A stretch of 25,558 nucleotides of DNA from Rhizophlyctis rosea (Eukaryota; Chytridiomycota; Chytridiomycetes; Rhizophlyctidales; Rhizophlyctidaceae). The stretch is from assembly GCA_027596075.1 (NCBI GenBank), contig JADGJC010000106.1, positions 76,510-102,067 of the forward strand, in the 5' to 3' direction. This document shows, one piece after another, positions 1 through 9,670 of this stretch; position 1 is the stretch's first letter, and every line of letters starts with the position of its first letter. The notes below the pieces were generated by a model. That model ran no database searches and had not been told where the DNA came from. It saw only the letters and a list, made by a program, of their open reading frames with translations. The position numbers and the translations under genes were made by a program.

Positions 1-60
1 ACGCCCGCGCGCGCTCGCCTCGCCCTCGCCCGCGCGGCCCGCGCCCGCCCCGCCCCCCCC
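1..60. repeat. GC/C-rich low-complexity tract at left edge
   Basis: The first 60 bases are almost purely G and C, built from short CGCCC, GCGC and CTCGCC words and ending in a run of eight or nine C. The tract lies upstream of a splice acceptor at 131-132, so it is presumably intronic. It differs sharply from the balanced composition immediately downstream and could be real low-complexity sequence or a contig-edge artefact. Confidence 0.7.
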
Positions 61-132
61 GGCCGCTTGGGTTGTGAGAGCCCCAATTGAAGTGTTTTTG
101 ACAATTGTGAACCGCTTTTCTTGGTTTCTTAG

Positions 133-240
133 GACTTTCCGGACCCGAAGCCACGGAGCATTTCGAAGGATTTGAAGGTGTTTGGGTGGGATATGTTGCC
201 GGTTGCGTTGAATAAGATTTTGGCGAGGTATAGGGGGTGA
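133..240 (+). CDS. Terminal exon of an unidentified protein (5' part outside window)
   Basis: A pyrimidine-rich stretch ending in an acceptor AG at 131-132 opens a frame of 35 codons that stops with TGA at 238-240. The peptide begins DFPDPKPRSISKDLKVFGWD and ends in a basic ILARYRG tail. Codon use is gene-like, the acceptor is good, and the frame is closed by a clean stop, so I read it as the last exon of a gene entering from the left. Thirty-five residues are too few to name a family. A C-terminus of a mitochondrial or NAD-binding-type protein is conceivable but not supported by any motif. The start, earlier exons and intron phase lie outside the window. Confidence 0.55.
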   Translation, partial: DFPDPKPRSISKDLKVFGWDMLPVALNKILARYRG

Positions 241-1280
241 ATGTTTGTTCCGGTCCGGAAAGGGGACAATTTTGGGGGGTGGTGGTGGTGGAAAAGGATT
301 GGAATTGGTGTAGGATTGCAACATGTACAGAAAAATTTGTGAATACCCCACGTTATCGATAGGGGATGGGAGTGTTTGGCTGGTGGACGCCTTCACACGC
401 GTGAGATCACTAACTGAAGCCGTGGGTGGGTTTTGTTTCCCCCTTTTCGCACTTATTTGCCTTACTTTCAAAATGTTTGGGAGTTGTCACGACTTGGGTG
501 TTTCGAGCAAAAAGGGGGACTATCCGGACCAGCTCAAGATGGGTGTGCGGCAGTGCGGTATCTTCTCAAACGCAGCAAACCCACCAGGAATGTTCCCGCG
601 TGAAATAGGCCAATGAAACCTTCATTCATCAGGGAATTTTTTGCCAACTTCGTGGTGGGGGTGGGCGTTACTGCGTTATGCCTAATTCTCTGAGTGTTAC
701 GAGCCGCAGTCACCATAACAGTCAGTAGCAAATGCCCACTCTGCTACCCACACCTTTTGAGTAAGAAGCTCGCCAAGCTCGACTATAGAAACATGCGGAA
801 TGGGACCGGTGTTTGATCGTTCGTTTTATGATTTGGATGCTTTTTTCGGAACTTGGCTCGAAAAAAAAAAAAATCTGATTTGGAGAACCAATGTGATCAA
901 GGGTTAGATTTGATTCCCGGACAATAGTTTGCTATGGGGGGGCTCTTGGATCATGATGTTGGACTCTCACCCGTGTAAGATACTCTACTTTTGCTTTTTT
1001 TTTTTCCCCCTGATGTTTTTAGCGTGTCATTCGATATAGGCTATTTGCGTAAGGTTCTGAATTGGATAAGGTTGATTTTCAGGATGTCTTTTACGCTTGC
1101 GACTGGTCAACGATATTGAGCTCGTGCAGAACATATATTGCTGGCAATGTAAGTAGCTGTGTCAAGTACGGAAACAACTGGTCAGTCTCTCTCCGCCCAT
1201 GCTTTTATCGCTTTTCCTTATGCAAACAGATTTGGGTGACATGCGTATGGGCTGAGCGGGCTGGTTCAGTCGAGAATTCC
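241..1280. other. Intergenic, no gene recognised
   Basis: Only short open frames that overlap each other in several frames are present here, without matching splice signals. Visible simple features are a 13-base A run at 861-873 and a T-then-C run near 991-1008. A 97-codon ATG frame at 323-616 has no recognisable motif and I do not call it. The first part is presumably the 3' flank of the gene ending at 240. Confidence 0.5.
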
Positions 1281-1600
1281 TGGCATGGCCTTCGTGATGT
1301 GCAGGTGGACCTTGGTGATGTGCAAGTGAGGGGTTGCATCTCTTCTTTAGTATTTTAGAGAAGATTCATAGTATTCATTCTTTTCCACTCTGTTTCGATT
1401 GCCGAAGGGTCGAGGCTAGGCGTTGGAAAAAGGTAAGCAGGCTTGGTGATCCAATACGATTGATCTGACCACCCATGAATGTTGCGCATGGCACAGTCCA
1501 TACCATTGTTGTTCGTAAGTCTTCTTTTTATCCAGCATTGCGGATGTGGAGGGCATCATAGTTTAGTGTCTCAGATTGTTTCGGAGCAGCTGATTGCAAA
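1281..1600 (+). pseudogene. Decayed tandem repeat copy A of an unknown coding unit
   Basis: This segment aligns in order with 1842-2125. Shared landmarks are TGGCATG at the start, a GTGAGGRRTTGC donor-like word, a T-rich tract, a GCACWGTCCATACC word and an ATTGCRGATRTKGAGGG word. In the frame that matches copy B it would read LSSIADVEGIIV and then hit a TAG, while the upstream half matches in another frame. It has therefore suffered at least one frameshift and one stop. The shared donor-like and CAG acceptor-like positions suggest the ancestor was a spliced gene. Function is unknown. It is listed as a pseudogene because the homologous frame is broken. Confidence 0.5.
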
Positions 1601-1841
1601 TAACAGTCCACCTTCCCGAACAGGCAAAGTTTTTTCGTCTCTTTCGGCCAGGCATGGCTGGGGCAATGGGTCATATTCCATTACTTATTCAGGTATTTTG
1701 ACTGGGTTCCCAAATGAGTCAAATGAGATCGATGGAAAGCACGGACTGCACGGTTTGGATTCCGCGTTGGTTTGGGGTCAATAAGTTCCTCAATTTAAAA
1801 CTATGAACACCAGAGTTTTGACCAGTTTGATCAAATATGTA

Positions 1842-2207
1842 CTGGCATGACGTTGACAACATGCACGTGAGGAATTGCCTGTTAGTATCTGCACTTGATT
1901 CTTCTTTTTTCATCCTTTTTCAATTGAAGGGTCAGGTTCGTCAAAGGAATGTGTCCAGAAAAACAAAGCAGTGGTTGATCGAGTTGGGATTGAGGTGCTC
2001 AGATATACTGCGCTTGCACTGTCCATACCCTTTCTTTTCCATATTCCTGGTTCTTTATCCGACATTGCAGATATTGAGGGATTTCTTGATTGTGTTATTT
2101 CTGACATACAGGGTGGAGCTGATGAACTTGATGACACTTCACGACGGAATCGTATCAGCAGGACACTTGATGATGCGCAGGTGCGGAATGTGTTACATCT
2201 CCGTTAG
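1842..2207 (+). pseudogene. Decayed tandem repeat copy B, best preserved frame
   Basis: This is the most intact of the three related copies. After a CAG acceptor-like site near 1970 a frame stays open for about 79 codons to a TAG at 2205-2207. It includes ALSIPFLFHIPGSLSDIAD followed by IEGFLDCVISDI and an acidic, basic-tailed stretch ending TLDDAQ. That last glutamine falls on a GCAG|GTGCGG donor-like site, so the true exon may end near 2180. It has no ATG in a good context, and neither a continuous upstream nor downstream exon could be linked. The peptide matches no family I know. Either it is a residual exon of a live low-expressed gene or a pseudogene; its broken neighbours favour decay. 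Confidence 0.4.
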
Positions 2208-2295
2208 GTGTTTTCACCACGGTTCTCTTCTTTTTCATCCTGTTTCAATCGCTTGAGGCTTCGATATAGCTGAGAAATGTGTTTTTGGTACAGAA
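2150..2295 (+). repeat. Partial tandem repeat copy C
   Basis: This stretch repeats only the junction part of copies A and B. It has GATGATGCGCAGGTGCGGAA at the donor-like site, then a T-rich TTCTTTTTCATCCTGTTTCA tract, and ends in GGTACAG. The corresponding tracts in A (about 1311-1440) and B (about 1868-1970) have the same word order. It therefore overlaps the end of copy B, and the array looks like head-to-tail duplication of an exon-intron junction unit. Confidence 0.45.
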
Positions 2296-2462
2296 AGAAA
2301 CGACCCGCCTCCCAGGTGGATCGGATGCTGCATAGTAGTTATGTTGCGCTACGTGCAGCCCCATCATATTTTTCATGAGGGTGTTTCTTTTTCTCCATCG
2401 TCGCAGAGTGTCAGGTCTGTATTAGGTCTTGAGATGGAGCGTGAGGCTGCTGGGCCTCCTCT

Positions 2463-2807
2463 TCATCCGACAAAAAAGGTCCTGACTATCGACACCCCAT
2501 CACGGCTCAGCAGCTGTCCTGCTTCACCACCCCATTGAGCATATGCCAGCTTACGTCCCAGAACCAGACCATGAGTGGAAATGAGGTTAATGAGACGCGT
2601 CGTTCCAGGCATCTCAAATTCAATGCTTCGTGGCTTTAGGATGTGGATGAAACGGTTTCTGGGATGCTTTAGGAAAGGGTCGGAAGCACTGTCAGATTGC
2701 GCCATGTACATGTCTCGTACAATTTCCAGATTTCTTGCCTCAAATCCCCATTTTCCAAATGCCAATTCAGTATCTTCGCAGTGGGGTTCATAGTTGTGGT
2801 GACTGGT
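2463..2807 (-). pseudogene. Orphan gene-like open frame, unknown product
   Basis: On the minus strand an acceptor-like TATTCGTAG at 2808-2816 is followed by a frame of about 114 codons that stops at 2463. The peptide runs through YEPHCEDTELAFGKWGFEAR, NLEIVRDMYMAQSDS and FIHILKPRSIEFEMPGTTR to LGRKLAYAQWGG. Composition is protein-like, with balanced charged residues and few rare residues. There is no in-frame ATG near the start, so it would need an upstream exon. A second frame at 2669-2971 overlaps it and is also open, which weakens the case. I recognise no family. It may be one exon of a decayed gene or a chance frame. Confidence 0.25.
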
Positions 2808-2971
2808 CTACGAATATCCAGGGGTGTGACAGCAAGCTTAGTTGCGAGTTGAAGGATCTCCGGTATTTCGTTCAGGCCCATCCTGTTGCGCGTCTTTTTG
2901 CACTGTTGCTCTGCATGCAGTTTCCGTCCCGTCGGTTGGCATTGTTTACGGCAGGAGAAGTAGGATAGCAA

Positions 2972-3811
2972 TGTCCATTCGATGATGGCTTTTTCATGCG
3001 TTTGGGTTAGAATGGCGAGGTTAAAGTGTGAAGTTCATGACTTGTGGTTTTTCTTCCAAATGCTGATATCAACATTGTCCCGTCCCCGATTGACTTTTAT
3101 GTATGTTATGGAGTCAATAATAATGCCGTTGCACTCCCCGCAAGTCAATCGCATTGGGATCACAGGACTTGCGAGTTGCTCGCCGGCTATTGAACATTCA
3201 GATTTTAGCTGTAAGGATCATCCGTCCCATCGACTTTGTAATGTTGTTGCCATGTACGCATGGCGGAGGATGTTCATCAACCTTGAATTTTGCTTGTTTT
3301 TTTTGTATTCAACAGTGTGCTTTTTTCGTTTAAGTACCCAAAACTTCTCTCGAATTTTGTTACGTCATAGATGGTGAGGGGGTCGTTGAGCGCTTGGAGC
3401 TACGTATGCTGATTTGCGGGCATTTCTTGGAATGCAGCACACCCTTTTTCTTTGCTCATCTTATTTGGGAAGCTGTCATATACACCGCCATTGCTGAACT
3501 GAACCGGCACGTACGAAAGGAAATCGAGACAGCTACATAGGAAGAAGATTGTCAACCATGTTGACATCACCCACATTTAAATGTTCGTGGGTTTGTCCAT
3601 GTGGTACCTTTTCAATAATTTTTTTTTGCGAAAATGACTGATATCATAATAAGTCATTAATCATACCTCCACGAAACAGCAGCGTAAGAAATGCATGAGG
3701 TCGAAGGATTCGCCACGAGAGGGCTCTCTCGAATACGTGGCGCAGTTCCACTCATATATCAGCTGTCCCATCACAGAACGCGTCACACAAAGTAACACGA
3801 TTCCTCACCAA
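2972..3811. other. Intergenic, no gene recognised
   Basis: Short overlapping frames only. A 131-codon plus-strand frame at 2982-3377 is rich in Ser, Leu and Phe without a recognisable motif or a partner exon. A short minus-strand peptide with LTCGECNGIIIDS occurs near 3080-3160 but is isolated. I see no promoter or repeat signal here apart from AT-rich patches at 3620-3660. Confidence 0.4.
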
Positions 3812-4012
3812 GGTCTGATAGCTCATGTGGTCAGAGCGCCTGAATCGGAAATCAGAGGTTGGGGGTTCGACTTCTTGCCGGCCGGTAGTGTTGCGTATAG
3901 CAGATCTTCCTTGTGCAGGGAGGGTCTGTGCAGCATCTGCGCTCACCAGATGCCCCTTTCGGGTCTGAACCGACCATTCAGGAGGTGCGGGGTTCAAGTC
4001 CCTGTCAGACTA
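3812..4012 (+). tRNA. tRNA-like tandem locus; folds as one tRNA with a 127-nt intron, or as a dimeric tRNA-derived element
   Basis: The 5' half (3812-3849) has a 7-nt acceptor strand GGTCTGA, an A-box-like TAGCTCATGTGG, a GCTC/GAGC D stem and CCTGA opening the anticodon stem. The 3' half (3977-4012) has TCAGG closing that stem exactly, a 5-nt variable loop, a CGGGG/CCCTG T stem with a perfect B box GGTTCAAGTCC, and TCAGACT pairing with GGTCTGA over 7 bp (one G-T). Joining the halves gives a 74-nt cloverleaf with anticodon CGG (Pro-type) and an insertion at the canonical 37/38 site. Intron bases CCGA at 3970-3973 can pair with TCGG at 3845-3848, as in eukaryotic pre-tRNAs. However, the insertion itself holds a degenerate tRNA 3' half with a second B box (3864-3874) and a second GGTCTG at 3923, so a tandem tRNA duplication or dimeric SINE is an equal alternative. 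The acceptor and D arm do not resemble typical fungal tRNA-Pro. Confidence 0.4.
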
Positions 4013-4023
4013 TCTAAAAAATC

Positions 4024-4030
4024 TTTTTTT
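4024..4030 (+). terminator. T7 run, probable RNA polymerase III terminator
   Basis: Seven consecutive T begin 12 bases after the tRNA-like 3' end at 4012, the usual place for Pol III termination. They support a Pol III origin for the locus upstream whichever interpretation of it is right. Confidence 0.45.
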
Positions 4031-4895
4031 GTCTGTTTCGGGCGCTGAGATCAGTGCGCTCATGTTCTTCCTAAGAGGTTTGGCATTGCTCGTATCTACA
4101 CCCTTTTCTTTTGACAGGTCGAACTACAATTTCACTCTGAATTACCATGCGACCGCCATATATCCAAAAACATTAACGAGGGAGCGCGTGTACAGAAGGA
4201 TCTCGCGACGTCTTCATAAATACTGCTCTCTTATATCCTTCTTCTTCTCCGGAAATACATCTACTAGGGAACCTGGCGTGTGCTGGTGCTTACAACCACG
4301 AATGTCCTGATGACGTATTGCTGATAAGATGTGATCTGATTCCTGATTGACATTGTCTGCAGTGTGTGTCACTATGAGTTGGTCCAATAGACGCCACTCG
4401 CCAGGTGCAGTGGGAAGGCTGTGGTTGTCAGACTCTTCATTTGATGGGGAACTGATAGCTATTTCTGGCCCATCTCGATCTACGTTCCCACGCATATATG
4501 AGGGTGGTTCGCATATCGTGCAAAGGGTAAACGAGCATAGAATGTGAGTATAGACAGTTACGGAGAAGGGTTCGCCGAGTCATATAGGAGCGGATGGCCG
4601 CATGGTGTTGGTGTGGATCGCGACCAATACCGTGCAACCACGTAGCAAACTTGCCTTTTGTTTATATCTGCCGGCTAGTGACTCTTCCGAGTTGGGAAAG
4701 CGTCGACGCCGGAAAACCAAAGCAAACATCTAACAACTCACCGAAAAACCTCACATAGCTGCCCTTATCTTTTGTATTTTCTAACCCAACTCACATTCGC
4801 AATTGCAGAATTCTGACCTTCCATTTGCCACGGTGCTCGCGTACACTTTCCCAGACGACGCAGACCCCACCCCATCTGCACCCGTCAGCGTCACC
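4031..4895. promoter_or_regulatory. Upstream region of the MDV1-like gene
   Basis: No gene is recognised in this stretch. The last 90 bases contain a branch-like TCTAAC and an acceptor-like CAATTGCAG ending at 4808, so a 5'UTR intron may end there. If so, the frame is open from 4809 to the ATG at 4896 and could also encode extra N-terminal residues. No TATA box is evident. Confidence 0.3.
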
Positions 4896-7800
4896 ATGTC
4901 TAACATATTGGACGACGGGTGGGGCGTCCCGCCGACTCCGGATAGGGACGAGGCAAAAGCTTGGCGAGAGGTTGAGGAGGAGAAGGCTTGGAGGGAGAAG
5001 GAGAGAGGTTGGTCGAAATTTCCCTTCAAAGAAAAGTGGTGGGTAGTCCACCACCATATGGGCTCATCTGATTATATATTCCTACCCAGATCTTCGTCGA
5101 TCGTTGTCCTCTGAAGAACATCCACTGCGCGCACGCGCATCGAATGAATCCATGCGCTCGATATCGTCATTAACCCGTAAATCTTCCGTATCCTCTCTAA
5201 ATATAGCCCCATCGGTAGCAGCAGCCGTAGATCCACCCGCACCTCCGGATCCATGGAAAACCATTACCTCTGCCGCTGGTGGTTTGATGTCACCCGGTTC
5301 CGTTGCGGATCGGATGAGTTTTAGCAACTTCCCACTCCCACGTCCTGCGGAAATGTTTAGTAGCATTGGACATTTAGCAGAACAGGGAGCACAGGCTGCT
5401 GCTGCGGCTGCAGCGCGGGCTGCTGCAACTTCTGGCCAGGTGCTGGGCGGATTGACGAAATCCGGCATTATTGAACTCGATGACGCGCACAGGTACGCAC
5501 TGTCGCGTTGTGCTGATTATAGTTTTCGCAGAAGATTGAAATCCTCCATGTGCAAAGCTCTGTTGACACCAGCGACATCGACCTCCCCAACGGATTCTCA
5601 GACGCAAAATCTCCTTCCAGACGACAATCCATAGCATCCTCATCCGGACAATCCGAGCGCGAATCTTCCGCACCCCCATCACCAACCGACACCGAATCCC
5701 GCAGCTCCACCATCGTAAACTCCAGCATCACAGCAGACTCCGCCGTCAGCTTCCCCAACGCCTGGGGCTCACCAGAACGTCGCAACTCCCAAACCCAAAA
5801 CCAACTACAACCGCTGTTAACTCGCAACACTGCCGCCTCATCATCATATCAACATTATCTCCCAACCATATCTACTCCACGACAGCAACAGCAACAGCTA
5901 TACCAGCAAACATCACCTCCAGCGACCGACGACGGACAGGACGAGGACAACGATGAGGAGTTGTCGACCGAGAACTCGATTACGTTTTATCAAGGATTTA
6001 GAGCGGTATACCCTAAAATGGCGAATAATCGGACGTGGGCGGAGGAGGGGCGGGGTGGGGGGCAGGTTGTGTCCACGAGGAATGGGACGGTGGGGTTGGG
6101 GTTGGGGCAGATGATGACAAAGTATGATTCGATGATGTTGAATGTACGGAGGGGGAGTGGGCAGGGGGCGGCGAAGGTACCGGAGAAAGCTAGATTGCAT
6201 TCCGGTGAGTTGAAACGGGTATTTTGGGCCTGATCTGCTTCACTGCCGAATAATTGCTCATGATGTTGTAGTCGCGATCAACAACATTGCACGATTATTC
6301 TCGGAGCTTTTGAATGAGCGGGACGCAGTGTTGGACGAAAGCGACAAGCTGGAGGCGCAACGGGTGGGTGTTTGCCGCGATGAAGTGCTAGTCATCAACC
6401 TCTCAATCACAATCCTATTCGTAGAATGCGATATCAGAAGAGTTGCGTCAAATAGAAGATCTGATGACGGAGCTCACACGGCGGAAACATGATCTCACTG
6501 CGAAGTTGAAGCGAGTTGTAGATTGGGAAGATAAAGTCAACTCCCTACGTGAGGATTCGAAAGTGCTGGCATTGTTTGTTTATTTATTAATTTACATTGT
6601 TTTGGGCTTTCAGTGGATGACTTGGACAGAAGAGTGGGATCGATTGGTGACCAAACTGCCAGTTTTGAGCGGACGATCAGGAAGTTGAAAGGTAGATAGC
6701 AAATTTGGAGATAGAGAAGTGAATGCTCTCACCTCAAAGCACTCACATTCCTATCATCCAGGCGACTCCTCAGCTGTCATTGCAGACGTCAAGGAAGCAA
6801 CAGAGGACAAGCCCGAATTGCCGCCCAGTGCGTGTGTCAAGGTAACCACCACTTTGCCTTCTCACGTCATGTGCCAAAACGGGACTAACATCCACCGCTG
6901 GTCGCGGATCCAAGACCCTCTACGGTCACGATGATAGCATTGAGTGCCTTGATTTTGATATGCCGTTTGGTACGCTGGTCACGGGTTCTGCGGACAAAAC
7001 CATACGAGTATGGGATCTTAGCAGTCATCGCTGTGCTGCGCTTCTGCAGGGGCATACAGGTGGGTGGATGTGAAACGTTGTCGTCAGCCTATTCAGGTTT
7101 GGTAAGGTCCAGCGTGAACTCTGACCCATCCTTCCGAAATGACAGGTTGGGTCCGTACTGCTCAAGTACGCGCGCAAACCCTCATCACCGGCTCCGGCGA
7201 TCACACAATCCGGCACTGGGACCTCTCCCGCCTGCCCCCAATGCCAACCAACGCCGCCGGCACGCCCTCAACTCCCTTCTCCACCCCTGACCCCGCCGAG
7301 ATCTGTGTCCGAACTTACCGTGGCCACACGGGGGGTGTGAGCTGCCTGATGTTTGACGACAAGTGGCTTCTCAGTGGGAGTGTGGACAAGACGGTTCGGC
7401 AGTGGGATATGGAGACGGGAGCCGAGGTTGCTGTGTTAAGAAGCGAGAAATGGATTGATGGTATCCACATGGACGGAGCGGATCGGGTTGTTGTCGGTGA
7501 TGCCGGAACCACACCATTAGGTATCCCACCGTCTTCACCATCTGATTCCGTCCTACCTGCACATTCTATCCAACTTGGTGGGGAGGACGTCGGGGATGGG
7601 TTGGGCACGGCGAAGCCTGGGTTTAAGCTTTATAATGTTGGTGGACATGTTGGGGCGTTGCAGTTTTGGCATCATGCACTAGCGGCGGGGTATGGGGATG
7701 GGATTATTAGGCTTTGGGATTTGAGGACTGGGCGGTGTCATAGGGAGTTGGCGGGGCATTTGGGGGCTATCACGACGCTGAAGTTTGATCAGGCGTGTGT

Positions 7801-8275
7801 TGTTAGTGGGAGTGTTGATAAGAGTGTTCGGGTATGTGTTTTTATGTTGTGGCAGTGTGGCGGGGTTCATTGTTGGAGGCGGGGCGTGCATTTGCTTTGG
7901 AAGGTGATACTAACCATGGTTCAACGTCTTGTTGCAGGTATGGGATCTTCGATCAGGCGAATGCGTCGACGAGGTCCGATTCGACGCCGGGATCAACGAT
8001 CTGCATCATGATGTGTGGAAGATCTCGGTCGCGGCTGGGAACAAGGACATCAAGGTATGTGCCGGATCCTCGATTCACCAATGATTGGGCGGCCGCATGA
8101 CATCAATGCTCATTAACCGTTTCCATTCAACTACCCCCCACAGATCTACAACCGCACAACATCCCTAATCCGCACACTAGACGGGCACACCAAACCCGTG
8201 CGGACGCTACGGCATATGGAGGATACGCTTGTTAGTGGTGGGATGGATAATGTTGTCAAGATTTGGCGTTTGTAA
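4896..8275 (+). CDS. MDV1: Mitochondrial division protein 1 (Mdv1/Caf4-like), coiled coil plus WD40
   Basis: Eleven exons give about 862 aa: 4896-5007, 5090-5439, 5532-6204, 6272-6363, 6425-6548, 6614-6691, 6762-6841, 6915-7059, 7146-7831, 7938-8054 and 8144-8275. The order is an acidic N-terminus, a low-complexity Ser/Ala/Gln region (residues about 40-370), a coiled coil (about 379-476, e.g. LRQIEDLMTELTRRKHDL and LDDLDRRVGS) and a WD40 propeller (about 504-862) with repeats such as TGSADKTIRVWDLSS, SGSVDKTVRQWDM, GIIRLWDLRTG, SGSVDKSVRVWDL and SGGMDNVVKIWRL. The family links tail-anchored Fis1 to the dynamin Dnm1 on the mitochondrial outer membrane and drives fission; the propeller binds Dnm1. 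The ATG has a CACCATG context. The exon 1/2 junction needs a weak GTTGGT donor to keep frame. Exon 2/3 needs GTGCTG at 5440, discarding an open stretch to 5492. Other junctions are clean. Family call confident; the N-terminal model is not. Confidence 0.88.
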
Positions 8276-8314
8276 AAAGGTCAACAGTCAGGGATCTTAA
8301 AGCGAAAAGCTAAA

Positions 8315-8528
8315 ACGGCGGGTGGGGGGTGGAGGGGGGGGATGGGAGGAGGGGAGGAGGGCATAAGGGTAAACTAACACAAACACCTTTGTAAGTATTT
8401 TGTAAATGTGTGAATTTTATTTGTGAAGCTCTTGATGGGCTTGTAACCAGGTTAGTGTGGGTGGGAGGGAACGGAGGGGAAGGAAGAGAAGGAAGGGGAG
8501 GGGGAAGGAAAGAGGGGGAGGGGTTTGA
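8315..8528 (+). repeat. G/purine-rich tracts in the MDV1 3' flank
   Basis: Two blocks, about 8318-8370 and 8457-8528, are almost entirely G and A with a little T. They include G6, G8 and many GGAGG and GGGAGGGG words. They begin some 45 bases after the stop codon. The G runs could form quadruplexes in RNA or the non-template strand, and the strand asymmetry may mark the transcript end. Confidence 0.6.
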
Positions 8529-9583
8529 GTTGATAGACTTCTTCTTTTTCTGTTGGTGGCGTAAGAAATGGGACGTTTGTTTAGTGGTGATGCGTTGAAC
8601 ACTCGCATAATGCGGGTAAATAGGATTGTTTCACACGGTTCAAAAGGAGTCAATACTTCAAGGTCTCATCCCGAACCGACTTTCCAAATTTGATTCTTTT
8701 TGGCCCTGCCGAAAGTCGTCGCAACAAGAAAGTCATAGGAGCACCTCAGAGCCTCAGAGGCAGTTGCAAATGGTATTTGCGAAAAAGGGAGTCTGTCGAC
8801 ATGGATGCAGACGAGCAAAGGAAGGATAAGCCCCTTGCTATATCATGCTCCTCGATCGCCACCGCATTGCTTCTCATTGTCTTGTCCATACATACCTGAT
8901 GCTGCCTGCACGAGAAACCAAAACTATAGGAAGAAAGCACAATTTCAAAGATATGGAAAAAAGAGTAAGAATCCCTCAGATAATCCCCTGTTCACAGACT
9001 GGTTGATTCTGTGCTCCAGACTGTACCTTTGCTCATTTTCCGTGTCCAGGTAAGAGTGCACTCTCAAGGTGTATCAATGACGACGCGGGGTACATGGACT
9101 CGTGCCCATCTGCGCATGAGCAAGTTGCCAGCGTGACAGGTAGACGCAAAAGTGCAACTGTCGCTTGTGATTAATAATGACAGCGAGCATTGTCATCTCA
9201 AAAACGAATCAACGATCTCATCTTTGCATGTAGACATGTCATAAGGACCATGGTCCCTGCCTTCAGAACACAAGCTACCATCATTTAATTAAGTTAATTA
9301 GCGCTCTCCAAATTGAAGTTGTTAATCTCCTTCATAATGCAATATGTTCGAAAAGAACGAACGCTCCCCATACCCTGGTGGAGAGTGAAAGAGAGCACCG
9401 CTGTAAAGGAGTTGCTCTTGAAATGCGCACATGTACTTTTCAACGTATGCCATTCGCACTTGATATGCGTTCATATTTTTAAGGTATGCTTGAATGCCTT
9501 TGTTCCAAGCTTCCATTGAGATTGATCTGTTTTCCAATCCTTGAAACAATCTGGATCTCGCAGAGAAGTGATATGTCCTTGCC
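8529..9583. other. Intergenic, no gene recognised
   Basis: Short frames only. A plus-strand frame at 8690-8899 ends in a hydrophobic IATALLLIVLSI segment but begins without ATG, and it overlaps other frames at the same place. An AT-rich patch with TTTAATTAAGTTAATTA lies at about 9284-9300. Nothing here justifies a gene call. Confidence 0.4.
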
Positions 9584-9670
9584 TACTGACTTCCATACTG
9601 GGTCTTATCTCTTCTGGGTCTCTTCTGGGTCTTATCTCTTTACTGACTTCCATACTGGGTCTTATCTCTT
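9584..9670. repeat. 30-bp minisatellite
   Basis: A 30-base unit starting TACTGACTTCCATACTGGGT and ending CTTATCTCTT occurs perfectly at 9584-9613 and 9641-9670. The 27 bases between are two partial repeats of its second half, CTGGGTCTCTT and CTGGGTCTTATCTCTT. Perfect identity against a diverged background indicates a recent slippage or conversion event. Confidence 0.85.

Noticed and set aside
5913..6200. Minus-strand frames within MDV1 exon 3
   Set aside because: Shadows of the coding strand: Pro/His-rich antisense readings of Gly-rich codons.
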